A stretch of DNA of 60,292 nt from the NCBI RefSeq assembly GCF_000688515.1, contig NZ_JHZK01000023.1:1-60292 (forward strand), written 5' to 3'. This document shows positions 15,395-25,314 of this stretch, in pieces. The DNA is from Afifella pfennigii DSM 17143 (GTDB lineage: Bacteria > Pseudomonadota > Alphaproteobacteria > Rhizobiales > Afifellaceae). Each line of letters begins with the position of its first letter. Position 1 is the stretch's first letter. A program made the translations under genes and the position numbers. Under the pieces are notes generated by a model. The model was given only the letters and a program-made list of their open reading frames with translations, was not told where the DNA came from and made no database searches.

Positions 15395-15707
15395 ACGCGT
15401 GCGACTCCTGGGTTCAAGAAACGCAGTCCCGCCAAAGGCCTCAAATTGCCGACGGCGCGGTGCTGCACGGGAGGACCTTTCTGAAAAAGCGACAGACGCC
15501 GCTGCGTGGGGGCAGCGACCATTCCAGCCATCGCGGTTCCAAACCGGAAATTGCAGATCGGAACACTTTCCAAGTCCGATCTCAACTATTTAGCGCAAAA
15601 CGCGCCCAAAATCAAGGATTTGTTGCACGCGCAAAGCCGCCGCCGCGGCAGCGTCAACTTCCGCGGCGGAACGCAAGAACAAGGCGAACAGCCCCGTGGC
15701 GACGAAA
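15395..15707. other. 313-base leader and promoter region of carD
   Basis: This stretch separates carD from the upstream fdxA gene on the same strand. It contains the carD promoter at 15587-15615 and a transcribed leader of about 185 bases. A chance frame overlaps the fdxA 3' end in another phase. I see no separate small gene. Confidence 0.5.
15587..15615 (-). promoter_or_regulatory. sigma-70 type promoter of carD
   Basis: On the minus strand TTGATT (15610-15615) and TAAATA (15587-15592) are spaced by exactly 17 bases, a strong match for the housekeeping promoter. Transcription would start near 15580 and give a leader of about 185 bases before ATG 15394, longer than needed for a ribosome site. 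Confidence 0.65.
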
Positions 15708-16046
15708 TCAGTCGCCTTCGCCGGGCTCCGGAGAAAAGTACTTTTCGTACTTGTCCGCCTCTCCCTCGTGCTCTTTGGCATCGGAAGGGGGCTCGCGCTT
15801 GACCGTGATGTTCGGCCATTTCTCAGCATATTCGGCGTTCAGCGTCAGCCATTTCTCCAGCCCCGGCTCGGTATCGGGGCGGATCGCGTCGACGGGGCAT
15901 TCAGGCTCGCAAACGCCGCAATCAATGCACTCGTCAGGATGGATGACGAGCATGGTCTCGCCTTCGTAGAAACAGTCGACCGGGCATACCTCGACGCAAT
16001 CGGTATATTTGCATCGAATGCAGTTATCGGTCACCACGTAGGTCAT
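15708..16046 (-). CDS. fdxA: ferredoxin FdxA, [3Fe-4S][4Fe-4S] type
   Basis: A 112-residue seven-iron ferredoxin. Cysteines lie at 9, 12, 17, 21, 25 and 40, 43, 46, 50 in the pattern [14 protein letters not shown] and [12 protein letters not shown], the arrangement of Azotobacter FdI-like ferredoxins, in which the first cluster is 3Fe-4S and the second 4Fe-4S. The long C-terminal extension (from about residue 60, with E-K-W-P-N-I-T) is typical of the alphaproteobacterial form. GGGAGCTGAG precedes ATG 16046. It is a soluble electron carrier; the adjoining S4 and helicase genes are conserved neighbours without an obvious functional link. Confidence 0.95.
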   Translation of the reverse strand: MTYVVTDNCIRCKYTDCVEVCPVDCFYEGETMLVIHPDECIDCGVCEPECPVDAIRPDTEPGLEKWLTLNAEYAEKWPNITVKREPPSDAKEHEGEADKYEKYFSPEPGEGD

Positions 16047-16165
16047 ACTCAGCTCCCGTCAGGCCTCGCGATGGCGGCCTAATGGCTTTTGCCGGCCGGC
16101 GCAAGAGCGGCAAAGCAGCGCCGTCGTCTTCGCCCCAAGCCGCTCTGTTTGAGGCGGTTTCGTCG

Positions 16166-16567
16166 TCACTCGTCCTGCCAGGCCTGCCGCTTCAGCGCGA
16201 TCAGCTTACGCCGCTGGCGCGCATCAGGCCGGGCTTGCGGCCCGGCAGCCGGCGAGACCGCTTGCGGGGCGTCTCGGCTCTCCTTCGGCGTTACGTCCCG
16301 ATAGAGCGTCTGCGCCAGTGCATAGCTGCCCCGCTTTTCTGCCATGGCTAGAAGCTCCACCACCTTCACCTGGCGCGGCAGGGCAAGCGTCAGCACGTCG
16401 CCGACCCGCACCTGGCGGGAGGGCTGGGTGACCTTGTCGCGGTTGAGGCGCACATGGCCGCCGCAAACGAGCTTCTGCGCTTGGGAGCGCGTGCGGGCGA
16501 AGCGGGCGTGCCACAGCCAGCGGTCGAGACGCTGTGTGCCGGTGGGAGCGTCGGCAGGTGGTGACAT
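16166..16567 (-). CDS. S4-domain RNA-binding protein (HslR-like)
   Basis: A 133-residue protein with an S4 RNA-binding domain at about residues 9-75: Q-R-L-D-R-W-L-W-H-A-R-F-A-R-T-R-S-Q-A-Q-K-L-V, then V-R-L-N and the strand V-R-V-G-D-V-L-T-L. The tail is basic. E. coli HslR (Hsp15) of the same fold recycles stalled 50S subunits carrying peptidyl-tRNA. The start at 16567 follows GGAGC, and the gene begins about 20 bases after the helicase stop, so the two are probably co-transcribed. Confidence 0.9.
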   Translation of the reverse strand: MSPPADAPTGTQRLDRWLWHARFARTRSQAQKLVCGGHVRLNRDKVTQPSRQVRVGDVLTLALPRQVKVVELLAMAEKRGSYALAQTLYRDVTPKESRDAPQAVSPAAGPQARPDARQRRKLIALKRQAWQDE

Positions 16568-16586
16568 GTCACCCAGCTCCCGCTCC

Positions 16587-19500
16587 TCAGCTTTCGGAGG
16601 AGTCGAGCTTCTCCTTCAGCGCCGCCAGCGCCGCGAAGGGGCTGTCGGGATCGGCCTTCCTGTCGCGTTCCGGGCGCGCATTGTAGGTGCTGCGCGAGCC
16701 TTCCTGACCCGAATTCTTGCCGGCGCGCTTCTTGCCGCGAGGCCCGCCCTTGCCGTGACGCGCCTGGCCGTGGCGCGCCTCGCCGGGCTGGGGCCGGGCG
16801 CGCTTGGCGTCGGCGACGGGCCGTTCCCGGCGCGGGCCTTTGCCGGCCTTACCCTGCGCGGGCCGGCGCTCACGCCGTGCGACACCCTGATAGCGCCAGA
16901 TCTCCAAAAAGGCGGGCTCGTCGGTCGGGTCCGTCTCGGAGGCCTGCTGAGGCTCCACCGCGAGGGCCGCCTTCTCATCGGGGCTCGCATCGGAGGCGGT
17001 TTGCGCGAGCGGGGAGGTGGCCGCGTCGGCGCTTGCGGAGGCGGCGATCTCCTGCTCGCCGCTCTCGGCCGTCTCGGCCGTCTCGCTGGCTTCGGCAGGC
17101 GTCTCTTCGGTTTTCGGTTCTGCCGCCAAGGCCTCGCCCGGCGCGATATCTTGCGCGGCGGGGCTGGCGGTCGTCTCGCTTGGCGATGTGGTCTCGCCCG
17201 CCGCCGCGTCCGTCACCGCCGCGTCCGTCGCCGGCTCTTCCGTCGCCGTCTCTCCCTTCGAAGTCTCGTCCTGTGTTCGTCCCTCCGTCGCCTCCGCAGA
17301 GCTCGTCTCGGTTGCCGCCGCGGGCGTGGCGGCCTCCGCTTCAGCTTCTGCGGGCGGCAAGGGCCGGCGCTCGACGCGATAGCCGAGGCCCTTCAGGATG
17401 ATCGCCATGTCCTCGCCGGAGGCGCCGAGAAGCGAGGTCATCGCCGCGGTGACGGTGAAGCCGCCGCCTTCGGCAATCGCGCCCGGCGGGGGCTCGCTCG
17501 CCTGGTCGGGCTTGTAGGTGAGGGCGGGGCGGATAAGGTCGGCGAGCCGCTCCAGGATGTCGATGCGCACGGCGCGGCGGCCGAAGATGCGGTAGCCGAA
17601 GCGGCGGTAGATGTCGGCGTCGATCGCGGTGTCGATATCGACCGAGGTGCGCCCGGAGGCGGAGACGGAGGCGACTTCGGAGATGCCCTCGCGGTCGTCG
17701 CGGCCGGCATTGACGGCCTCCAACTCGGCCAGCAAACCGGCGGGCGCGGGCTTCAGAAGACTGGGCAGGTAGATATGGTAGGCGCCGAAGCGCACCCCGT
17801 GCCGGCGCAGACCGGCGCGCTCGTCCTGGTCGAGCGAGCGCACCTCCTCCAGAACGTCGCGCCGGTCGAGGATGCCGAGGCTCTCGCGCAGCCGGTAGGC
17901 GAGGCCGCGCGTCAGCCCGGCGAGGCTTTCGTCGGCCTCAAGGTCGAGAAGCGGCTTCAGATGCGTGGCGACCTGGTGGTTCAACCACGCGGAAAGGCGC
18001 GCCTCCACCCTCTCGCGCGCCGCGGCGGTGAGCTGCTCGTCGGCCAAGAGGATGAGGCGCGGCTTCAGCGCGTCGCCCTGGCCGGTGAGGCGGGCCACCG
18101 GCTCGCCATGCCAGCGGATGGTGCCGCCGGAGGCAAGCAGGAAGGCTTGATCCTCAGAGCGGGCGAGCCGTTCGGCGCGTTCCGCCACGGCCGTCGACAG
18201 CGCCTTGGCGGCGGCCGCCCGTACCGTCTTGGCATCGGAGCCTTCCGCCTTGGCGTCGGGGGTGAAGCGAAAGCCGATAAGCGTGCCGACATGCTCGCCC
18301 TCGACCAGGACGTCGCCTGACGGGGTGATGTCCGCCTCAAGCATGGTATTCTCCTTCAGCCGGCGCATGAGAACGCTGGTTCGGCGATCGACAAAGCGTT
18401 TTGTTAGCTTCTCGTGAAGTGCGTCAGAAAGCCTATCCTCAACTCGGCGCGTCTCGCCACGCCAATGTTGCGGATCGGCAAGCCAGTCCGACTGGTTGGC
18501 CACGAAGGTCCAGGTGCGGATTTCGGCGATGCGCGCGGAAAGCGTGTCGATCTCGCCGTCAATGCGATCGGCGCGGTTCACATGGGGCGCGATCCAGTCG
18601 GCCGGCACCGCGCCGTCCTCCATCACGTGCCGGAAGATGGAGCCGATGAGCTCGGCATGCTGGGCCGGGGCGATGCGGCGGTAATCGGGAAGGCGGCAGA
18701 TGTCCCACAGGCGCTCCACCGCCTGCGGGCTCGTCAGACGCTCGGCGATCTCCTCGTCGCGCTGCAGCAGCTCGAAGGCGACCTGATCGGCGGCCGGGGG
18801 CGCCTTGGTCAGAAGCGGATGTTGCGGCGCCTCCTCCAACGAGGCGCGCAAGGCGGCGGGGGAGGAGAAATCCAGCCCGTCATTGCGCCATTGCAGCACG
18901 CGTACCGGCTCGAAGCGGTGCGATTCCAGCGCCTCCACCAGGGCGTTGTCGAACGGCGCGACGGAGGCGGTGACGCCGAAGGTGCCGTCGCGCATATGCC
19001 GGCCGGCGCGTCCGGCGATCTGGCCGAGCTCGGCGGCGGTCAGCGGGCGGTGCTGATAGCCGTCGAATTTGCGGTCGGAGGCGAAGGCCACGTGATCGAC
19101 ATCGAGGTTGAGGCCCATGCCGATGGCATCCGTTGCCACCAGGAAATCGACGTCGCCCGACTGATAGAGCTCCACCTGACGGTTGCGGGTGCGCGGCGAC
19201 AGCGCGCCGAGAACGGCGGCGACGCCGCCGCGCTGGCGGCGAATGAGCTCGCCGATGGCGTAGACCTCGTCGGCGGAGAAGGCGACGATGGCGGAGCGCT
19301 CCGGCAGCCGGGTCAGCTTCTTCTGCCCCCCATAGGCCAGCACCGACATGCGCGGCCGGGTGACGACATGCACACCCGGCAACAGGCCCTCAATGACGCC
19401 GCGCATGGTGGAGGCGCCCAGAAGCAGCGTCTCCTGGGTGCCGCGCATCGTCAAAAGCCGATCGGTGAAGATATGGCCGCGCTCCAGATCGGCGGCGAGC

Positions 19501-19817
19501 TGCACCTCGTCGATCGCCACGAAGGCCGCATCGGTGTCCTGCGGCATGGCTTCCACGGTGGAGACCCAGTAGCGCGGGTTCACCGGCAGGATCTTCTCCT
19601 CGCCGGTGATCAGCGCCACCTGGTCGGCGCCGGCCCTGGCAGCGACGCGCCCATAGACCTCGCGCGCCAGGAGCCTGAGCGGCAGGCCGATGACGCCGCT
19701 TTCGTGGCCGAGCATGCGCTCAATGGCGAGATGCGTCTTGCCGGTATTGGTGGGGCCTAGCACCGCGGTGACGTTGCGGGCGTTCCAGCGACGCGGATTT
19801 CCGAAACTGGCGTTCAT
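16587..19817 (-). CDS. SUV3-like superfamily 2 RNA/DNA helicase with long low-complexity tail
   Basis: A 1076-residue helicase related to mitochondrial SUV3. Walker A G-P-T-N-T-G-K-T is at residues 21-28, the Walker B motif D-E-V-Q at 103-106, then the family's G-A-S-T-M-R, the motif V region D-A-I-G-M-G-L-N-L and motif VI Q-I-A-G-R-A-G-R. The helicase core covers about 1-400 and conserved C-terminal domains continue to about 800. From there to the end the protein is an Ala/Glu/Thr-rich acidic stretch followed by a Lys/Arg/Gly-rich basic tail. The role in RNA turnover is inferred from SUV3. It heads a unit with the S4 protein and perhaps fdxA. Confidence 0.9.
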   Translation of the reverse strand: MNASFGNPRRWNARNVTAVLGPTNTGKTHLAIERMLGHESGVIGLPLRLLAREVYGRVAARAGADQVALITGEEKILPVNPRYWVSTVEAMPQDTDAAFVAIDEVQLAADLERGHIFTDRLLTMRGTQETLLLGASTMRGVIEGLLPGVHVVTRPRMSVLAYGGQKKLTRLPERSAIVAFSADEVYAIGELIRRQRGGVAAVLGALSPRTRNRQVELYQSGDVDFLVATDAIGMGLNLDVDHVAFASDRKFDGYQHRPLTAAELGQIAGRAGRHMRDGTFGVTASVAPFDNALVEALESHRFEPVRVLQWRNDGLDFSSPAALRASLEEAPQHPLLTKAPPAADQVAFELLQRDEEIAERLTSPQAVERLWDICRLPDYRRIAPAQHAELIGSIFRHVMEDGAVPADWIAPHVNRADRIDGEIDTLSARIAEIRTWTFVANQSDWLADPQHWRGETRRVEDRLSDALHEKLTKRFVDRRTSVLMRRLKENTMLEADITPSGDVLVEGEHVGTLIGFRFTPDAKAEGSDAKTVRAAAAKALSTAVAERAERLARSEDQAFLLASGGTIRWHGEPVARLTGQGDALKPRLILLADEQLTAAARERVEARLSAWLNHQVATHLKPLLDLEADESLAGLTRGLAYRLRESLGILDRRDVLEEVRSLDQDERAGLRRHGVRFGAYHIYLPSLLKPAPAGLLAELEAVNAGRDDREGISEVASVSASGRTSVDIDTAIDADIYRRFGYRIFGRRAVRIDILERLADLIRPALTYKPDQASEPPPGAIAEGGGFTVTAAMTSLLGASGEDMAIILKGLGYRVERRPLPPAEAEAEAATPAAATETSSAEATEGRTQDETSKGETATEEPATDAAVTDAAAGETTSPSETTASPAAQDIAPGEALAAEPKTEETPAEASETAETAESGEQEIAASASADAATSPLAQTASDASPDEKAALAVEPQQASETDPTDEPAFLEIWRYQGVARRERRPAQGKAGKGPRRERPVADAKRARPQPGEARHGQARHGKGGPRGKKRAGKNSGQEGSRSTYNARPERDRKADPDSPFAALAALKEKLDSSES

Positions 19818-20276
19818 GAAAGGGCGGCAGATGGGTATGGATCACAGGGCAGAAGGAAGACTGCTCTTGCTTGACTCAGTTCGCCTTGTGCGACTCGAAC
19901 GACTCTCGAACAAAGGCAGACCGAATCGGCGACCTGGTACGATTCAGGATTCGTTCCAACGGCATAGACTTCATGCTCGCGCTTTCCTTTTCTAGGCAAG
20001 TGACACGGGGCCGTCCAGCGTGCAAGGCATTAGCAAACCGATAATGTCGTTTGCCGCCTCGATCCCGGTCGCCGTCAACACTTGGCCGATTTGCCGAACG
20101 AATCGTCGACGAATCGGCAGAGGCATGATGTTCCGTCTTCGTTCATGGCGTATATAGGCACGTCAGGGTGTCTCTCGCTAGATATGGTGGGCCCGCGCCG
20201 CGCAGCACGAAGCCTGCCCGGAATAATCCGGCAGGCGGGTTAATCTCTCCGTGTCATATCGGCACATTCGCCGCGC
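19818..20276. other. 459-base region upstream of the helicase, lower GC than surroundings
   Basis: No confident gene. A 61-codon minus-strand frame (19999-19814, TTG start) ends in an ATGA overlap with the helicase start, but it has no recognisable similarity and may be chance or a leader peptide. The region is noticeably less GC-rich than its neighbours, contains a TATATA sequence at about 20151-20157 that could be a -10 element for the minus strand, and ends with a GC-rich imperfect hairpin near 20211-20236 downstream of the DUF3108 gene. Confidence 0.4.
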
Positions 20277-21083
20277 TCAATTGAGATAAAGGCGCTCAAG
20301 CTCCGCCTCGATCAGACCGAATTCGGTTGGAACCTGGGCTCGCACCGGAATGGCGACGCCGAGCCGCTCGATCGGCGCCAGCCAGACTTCCATCCCCGTA
20401 TTGGCCGCCATCTCGCGGACGGTTTTCTTCTGCGAACGATGGCCGGCGATCGGCGCGTAGCGCACCTGGCAGACGACGGCAGGGCCGGAGTAGTTCTTGT
20501 TACCGCCGGAGAAGCGCTCCTGACGCAGATATTGCAAGGACAGGTCGAAGCGCTGCTGGTCCTCGAAGATCGGCGCGTGATGCTCGCACAGCGCCGGGCC
20601 GGAACGGCCGCCGAGCGGCATGACCAGGGCGGTGAGGGGATCGAGAACGCCCTGCCGATCCTGCGCACGCAGGGGAACGCGATCGGGATATTCCTTCTCC
20701 GGCTTGGATCCTTCGCGGTGGTGGTCGGTGACGCGTCCGCCGGCAAAGCTGAGGCGGACGCTCTCGTCGTCGTCGTCCTCGCGCCAGCGGCGCCAGTAAT
20801 TGCGTGCCTCCGGCTCGCCGCCGTTCATGACGCCGTCGGCATTGAAGACGATGCGGGCATCGCTGAAGATGCGCGAAAGGCCGGTCGCCTTCGCCTGGCC
20901 GTCGGCTCTGTAGGCGCCCTCCTCGATGTGCAGGTTGGCGAGCACCTCGCCGAAGCGGATCCCCATGAGGGTGGCGCCGTAGCGCGCTGTCAGGCTTGCG
21001 GCTTCGGCGCTCGCCGAAAGGAAGGGCAACGCCAGCGCGGCGACGAGAGCGAGGGCTGGCAGAGGCAAGAATATCTTCGTCAT
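20277..21083 (-). CDS. DUF3108 domain protein, exported
   Basis: A 268-residue protein with a signal peptide ([20 protein letters not shown], cut near A-S-A-E-A-A) and the DUF3108 domain, recognised by the strand-rich region starting [13 protein letters not shown] and the later D-P-L-T-A-L segment. DUF3108 proteins are predicted periplasmic beta-barrel-like folds of unknown role. ATG 21083 is chosen because it begins the signal peptide; the frame is open for 251 more codons but that stretch lies across the rpmB gene on the other strand. The rpmB gene is divergent, an arrangement often seen in Rhizobiales. Confidence 0.85.
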   Translation of the reverse strand: MTKIFLPLPALALVAALALPFLSASAEAASLTARYGATLMGIRFGEVLANLHIEEGAYRADGQAKATGLSRIFSDARIVFNADGVMNGGEPEARNYWRRWREDDDDESVRLSFAGGRVTDHHREGSKPEKEYPDRVPLRAQDRQGVLDPLTALVMPLGGRSGPALCEHHAPIFEDQQRFDLSLQYLRQERFSGGNKNYSGPAVVCQVRYAPIAGHRSQKKTVREMAANTGMEVWLAPIERLGVAIPVRAQVPTEFGLIEAELERLYLN

Positions 21084-21275
21084 CGTCGTCCCGGCGGTTG
21101 GCGCGGCATCCTTGGCCAAGAAAGCCGGCCATTTGGTGACTGGGCTCTCGCCCGCGGGCCAATTGCGGCCGGCCGTCCTCGGCGGTGGATCGCCTTGTGC
21201 GGCCCTGTGGCTGAACGGCGCCTGAACCCGGTGGCGAAGGGCGGCTTTTCGTGCCGTCTTAGCGCCCGCTGCCGC

Positions 21276-21304
21276 TTGACCCTGCAAGCGCCAATCCCTA
21301 TAGG
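21276..21304 (+). promoter_or_regulatory. sigma-70 type promoter of rpmB
   Basis: TTGACC (21276-21281) and TATAGG (21299-21304) are separated by exactly 17 bases, matching five and four of six consensus bases. The predicted start near 21311 gives a leader of about 95 bases before the rpmB ATG at 21405. Confidence 0.6.
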
Positions 21305-21404
21305 AGCGCTTTCGGAATGCGGGCCTTTCGTGCCGCTGACGCCGCTTGAGCCAAGACAAGCGCGACCGGCCGGCCCAACCAACCAGAGACGCAAGAGGTT
21401 TCCC

Positions 21405-21707
21405 ATGGCGCGCCGCTGCGAGCTGACCGGCAAGGCCGTCCTGACCGGCAACAATGTGAGCCACGCCAACAACAAGACACGGCGGCGGTTCCTGCCCAAT
21501 CTGTGCAATGTCTCGCTGCTCAGCGATACGCTGGGACGGCCGGTGCGCCTGCGCGTCTCCGCGGCCGCGCTCAGAAGCGTGGAGCATCGCGGCGGGCTCG
21601 ACGCCTTTCTCGCCAAGGCGCGCGAGGACGAATTGTCCCCGAAGGCGCGGCTTTTGAAGCGCGAGATCGCCAAGAAGGCGGGCGAAGGCGAGAGCGCGGC
21701 CGCCTGA
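21405..21707 (+). CDS. rpmB: 50S ribosomal protein L28
   Basis: A 100-residue bL28 protein. The start M-A-R-R-C-E-L-T-G, the [18 protein letters not shown] segment and the strand V-R-L-R-V-S are family signatures; alphaproteobacterial L28 is normally 95-100 residues with an extended C-terminus like the one here. The ATG at 21405 follows AGAGGTTTCCC. The upstream in-frame extension runs antisense to the DUF3108 gene and is not coding. The next gene starts 10 bases downstream on the same strand. Confidence 0.96.
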   Translation: MARRCELTGKAVLTGNNVSHANNKTRRRFLPNLCNVSLLSDTLGRPVRLRVSAAALRSVEHRGGLDAFLAKAREDELSPKARLLKREIAKKAGEGESAAA

Positions 21708-21717
21708 ACGGCCGAGC

Positions 21718-22368
21718 ATGCCGCAGCTTTCGCGCCGCACGGGCTTTCTTCTCGGCATCGCCGCCATGGCGGCGGTGGTGGTGGCGTCGAACATCCTCGT
21801 CCAGTTCCCGGTGCACCTTAAGGTCGGCGCGCTCAACCTCGCCGACCTTCTGACCTATGGCGCCTTTACCTATCCGCTCGCCTTTCTGGTCAACGACATG
21901 ACCAACCGCGCGTTCGGCCCCGCCGCGGCGCGCAAGGTGGTGCTGGTCGGCTTCGCGCTCGCCGTCATCCTGTCGGTGCTGTTGGCGAGCCCGCGCATCG
22001 CGGTCGCTTCCGGCTCGGCCTTCCTGCTCGCCCAGCTTCTCGATGTCGGCATCTTCCACCGCCTGCGCGCCGGGAGCTGGTGGCGCGCGCCCGCCCTTTC
22101 CAGCCTCGTCGGCTCGGCGCTCGACACGGTGGTGTTCTTCTCGCTCGCCTTCGCGGTTTCCTTCAGCGTGCTCGGGCCGAACGACGCCTTCGCCATCGAG
22201 GCCGCCCCGCTTCTGGGCGTCTTCGCGCTGGAGGTGCCGCGCTGGGTCTCCTGGGCGCTCGGCGATTTTTCGGTCAAGCTCCTGGTCGCGGCCCTGGCGC
22301 TGATACCCTACGGCTTTTTGGTGCGCCTCGTTACGCCCTGGCAGCCTTCGCGCGCAGCGGCGAGATAG
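21718..22368 (+). CDS. queuosine precursor transporter-like VUT family membrane protein
   Basis: A 216-residue inner-membrane protein of the VUT/YhhQ family with six or so hydrophobic segments. Family motifs include A-S-N-I-L-V near residue 25, the A-D-L-L-T-Y-G-A-F-T-Y-P-L-A-F-L-V-N-D region with its conserved N-D, and A-Q-L-L-D-V and S-A-L-D-T-V-V-F-F-S-L-A-F. YhhQ imports preQ0/preQ1 for queuosine synthesis; that function is inferred by family. It starts just after rpmB, so the two are likely co-transcribed. Confidence 0.9.
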   Translation: MPQLSRRTGFLLGIAAMAAVVVASNILVQFPVHLKVGALNLADLLTYGAFTYPLAFLVNDMTNRAFGPAAARKVVLVGFALAVILSVLLASPRIAVASGSAFLLAQLLDVGIFHRLRAGSWWRAPALSSLVGSALDTVVFFSLAFAVSFSVLGPNDAFAIEAAPLLGVFALEVPRWVSWALGDFSVKLLVAALALIPYGFLVRLVTPWQPSRAAAR

Positions 22369-22380
22369 CCGCTCTGCGCC

Positions 22381-24261
22381 TTAAGCGGCGTGGCGGCCGC
22401 GGCCCTCGCGCGAGCGCGTCACGCTGCCGGCTTCGAAGAGCTCGGCGAGCTTTTCCGTCATCGCCCCGGCAAGCTCCTCCGCATCGACGATGGTGACGGC
22501 GCGCTTGTAATAGCGCGTCACGTCATGGCCGATGCCGATCGCCAGAAGCTCCACCGGCGAGCGGTTCTCGATATCGGCGATGACATGGCGCAGATGCTTT
22601 TCCAGATAATTGCCGGAATTGACCGAGAGGGTGGAATCGTCGACCGGCGCGCCGTCGGAGATGACCATCAGGATGCGGCGCTGCTCCGGCCGGGCGAGAA
22701 GGCGGCGATGCGCCCAATCGAGCGCCTCGCCGTCGATATTCTCCTTCAAAAGCCCCTCGCGCATCATCAGGCCGAGATTGCGCCGGGCACGCCGCCAGGG
22801 CGCGTCGGCGCTCTTATAGATGATATGGCGCAAATCGTTGAGGCGCCCGGGATGCGCCGGCTTGCCGGCGCGCAGCCAATCCTCGCGGGACTGCCCGCCC
22901 TTCCAGGCCCTGGTGGTGAAGCCGAGAATCTCCACGCGCACGCCGCAGCGCTCCAGGGTGCGGGCGAGAACGTCGGCGCAGACGGCCGCCACGGTGATCG
23001 GACGGCCGCGCATGGAGCCGGAATTGTCGAGAAGCAGGGTCACGACCGTGTCGCGGAATTCGGTGTCGCGCTCCTGCTTGAAGGAAAGCGGCGCGAAGGG
23101 GTCGGTGACGACGCGCGACAGGCGCGCCGGGTCGAGGAGCCCCTCTTCCAGATCGAAATCCCAGGCGCGGTTCTGCTGGGCGAGAAGCCGGCGCTGCAGG
23201 CGGTTGGCGAGCCGGGCGACGGCGCCGGCGAGATTGACGAGTTGCTTGTCCAGATAGGAGCGAAGCCGGTCGAGTTCCTCCGGCGGGCAAAGCTCGTGGG
23301 CGGCGATTTCCTCGTCGTGGCCGGTGGTGAAGACGCGGTAGTCGCTGACGGGAGCGTTGCGCCCGTCGAAGGCGGGACGGCGGGCATCTGCTTGAGGATC
23401 GGTCTCGGCCGCATCCTCGCTGTCGATCATCTCCTCGGCGCTTTGGTCGGCCTCTTCGCTCTCTCCGGTCTCCTCCTCCTCGCCGGAGAGCTCGCTCTCC
23501 TGCGGCTGGGAGGCGGCCTCCTCCTCGTCCTCCGCCTCGCCGCGAGCGGCGTCGCTGGTATCGGCCGCCTCGCCGCTATCGTCCTGTGAATCCTCCTCGT
23601 CGCTTTCGGCGTCCTGGCCGGCCTCGCTGCCCATATCGAGCGAGGCTAGGAGATCATGCACCGCCTTGGCGAAGGCGGCCTGGTCGTCGATCTTGTCCGA
23701 CAGGCTGTCGAGCTCGGCGGCGGAACGCTCCTCCACGTAGTCGCGCCATAGCTCCACGACCTTTTCCGCGCTTTTGGGCGGCGCCTGGCCGGTCAGGCGC
23801 TCGCGCATCAACAGCGCCAGCGCGTCCTCCAGCGGTGCATCGGCGCGCTCGCGGATATCCTCGTAATGGCCGCGATGGAACTTGTCCTCCAGCATGGCGG
23901 CGAGGTTCGTCTTGACGCCGGACATGCGCTGGGCGCCGATCGCCTCGCAGCGCGCCTGCTCCACCGCGTCGAAGATGGCGCGCGCCTGCTGGCCCTGCGG
24001 GGCGGCGCGGCGATGCGCCTTGGCGTCGTGGCAGGCAAGGCGCAGCGCCATGGCGTCGGCGAGGCCGCGGGTGACGGCGACGTCCTCGGGGCTCATGCGC
24101 CGCGCAGGTTCCGGCAGGCGCACGCGCTGGCCGACAAGCTGCGGCCGGTCGGAGGCGAAGACGACCTCCAATTCGCGCTGATTGGCGACCGCCTTCAAAC
24201 AGGCGGTCAGGGCGCGCTTGAAGGGCTCGGTCGGCGATTCCTTGTGCCGTCCGCCGCTCAT
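22381..24261 (-). CDS. cobT: cobaltochelatase subunit CobT
   Basis: A 626-residue CobT. The N-terminal domain spans about 1-210, followed by a very acidic low-complexity linker (about 215-300, rich in E, D and S), and a C-terminal von Willebrand A domain whose MIDAS loop L-L-D-N-S-G-S-M is near residue 412. CobT with CobS forms the AAA+ assembly that powers CobN in aerobic vitamin B12 synthesis. It begins eight bases after cobS, so the two form one unit. The gene ends 12 bases from the convergent VUT transporter. cobN is not in the window. Confidence 0.95.
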   Translation of the reverse strand: MSGGRHKESPTEPFKRALTACLKAVANQRELEVVFASDRPQLVGQRVRLPEPARRMSPEDVAVTRGLADAMALRLACHDAKAHRRAAPQGQQARAIFDAVEQARCEAIGAQRMSGVKTNLAAMLEDKFHRGHYEDIRERADAPLEDALALLMRERLTGQAPPKSAEKVVELWRDYVEERSAAELDSLSDKIDDQAAFAKAVHDLLASLDMGSEAGQDAESDEEDSQDDSGEAADTSDAARGEAEDEEEAASQPQESELSGEEEETGESEEADQSAEEMIDSEDAAETDPQADARRPAFDGRNAPVSDYRVFTTGHDEEIAAHELCPPEELDRLRSYLDKQLVNLAGAVARLANRLQRRLLAQQNRAWDFDLEEGLLDPARLSRVVTDPFAPLSFKQERDTEFRDTVVTLLLDNSGSMRGRPITVAAVCADVLARTLERCGVRVEILGFTTRAWKGGQSREDWLRAGKPAHPGRLNDLRHIIYKSADAPWRRARRNLGLMMREGLLKENIDGEALDWAHRRLLARPEQRRILMVISDGAPVDDSTLSVNSGNYLEKHLRHVIADIENRSPVELLAIGIGHDVTRYYKRAVTIVDAEELAGAMTEKLAELFEAGSVTRSREGRGRHAA

Positions 24262-24268
24262 TGGGGCC

Positions 24269-25258
24269 TCAGCTCAGAACCACGTTGGCCGCCGATTCCG
24301 GCAGCTCGCGGCCGAAGCAGCGCTGATAGAACTCCGCCACCAGCGGCTGTTCCAGCTCGTCGCATTTGTTGAGGAAGGTGACGCGGAAGGAAAAGGCGAG
24401 ATCCTCGAAAATCTCAGCATTCTCCGCCCAGGTGATGACCGTGCGCGGGCTCATCACGGTGGACAGATCGCCGTTCATGAAGGCGTTGCGGGTCATGTCG
24501 GCGATGCGGACCATGCGGCTGACCTGCTCGCGGCCCTCCTTGGTGCGCAGCTGCGGCACCTTGGCGAGGACGATGTCGACCTCGTTGTCGTGCGGCAGAT
24601 AATTCAGCGTGGTGACGATCGACCAGCGGTCCATCTGGCCCTGGTTGATCTGCTGGGTGCCGTGATAGAGGCCCGACGTGTCGCCGAGGCCGACGGTGTT
24701 GGCCGTGGCGAAAAGGCGGAAGGCCGGATGCGGGCGGATGACCCTGTTCTGGTCGAGAAGCGTCAGGCGCCCGGAGACCTCCAGAACGCGCTGGATGACG
24801 AACATCACATCCGGGCGGCCGGCATCGTATTCGTCGAAGACGAGGGCGGTGTTGGTCTGGATGGCCCAGGGCAGGATGCCGTCGCGGAATTCCGTCACCT
24901 GCATGCCGTCCTTGATGACGATGGCGTCCTTGCCGACGAGATCGATGCGCGAGATGTGGCTGTCCAGATTGACGCGCACGCAGGGCCAGTTGAGGCGGGC
25001 CGCCACCTGCTCGATATGGGTCGACTTGCCGGTGCCGTGATAGCCGGTGACCATGACGCGCCGGTTCTTGGCGAAGCCGGCGAGGATGGCGAGCGTCGTC
25101 TCCCGGTCGAAGAGATAATCCTCGTCAAGATCGGGCACATGCGGGTCCGATTGCGAGAAAGCAGGCACTTCAAGGTCGGAATCGATGCCGAAAACCTGCC
25201 TCACCGAGACGGTCATATCCGGCAATTGGGGCGCCTGCTCGACGGCTTCCTGCATCAC
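24269..25258 (-). CDS. cobS: cobaltochelatase subunit CobS
   Basis: A 329-residue MoxR-like AAA+ ATPase. Walker [10 protein letters not shown] is at residues 72-80, the Walker B-like V-F-D-E-Y-D near 140, and sensor and arginine-finger regions follow ([14 protein letters not shown], the usual MoxR signature). The length fits Pseudomonas denitrificans-type CobS. With CobT it drives cobalt insertion into hydrogenobyrinic acid diamide by CobN. The J-domain gene lies just upstream on the same strand, an arrangement conserved in Rhizobiales. Confidence 0.96.
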   Translation of the reverse strand: MMQEAVEQAPQLPDMTVSVRQVFGIDSDLEVPAFSQSDPHVPDLDEDYLFDRETTLAILAGFAKNRRVMVTGYHGTGKSTHIEQVAARLNWPCVRVNLDSHISRIDLVGKDAIVIKDGMQVTEFRDGILPWAIQTNTALVFDEYDAGRPDVMFVIQRVLEVSGRLTLLDQNRVIRPHPAFRLFATANTVGLGDTSGLYHGTQQINQGQMDRWSIVTTLNYLPHDNEVDIVLAKVPQLRTKEGREQVSRMVRIADMTRNAFMNGDLSTVMSPRTVITWAENAEIFEDLAFSFRVTFLNKCDELEQPLVAEFYQRCFGRELPESAANVVLS

Positions 25259-25314
25259 GAATTCCCTTTCGGCGGCGCCTTGCGCCGCCCTTCCTGCGGT
25301 GGTTGCGGCCGGAC

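Noticed and set aside
16344-18320. 658-codon plus-strand frame
   Set aside because: Antisense shadow of the SUV3-like helicase, whose minus-strand motifs are clear.
18414-19760. 448-codon plus-strand frame
   Set aside because: Also antisense to the helicase core.
21084-21836. Upstream extension of the DUF3108 frame
   Set aside because: It runs across rpmB on the other strand, and the signal peptide begins at 21083.
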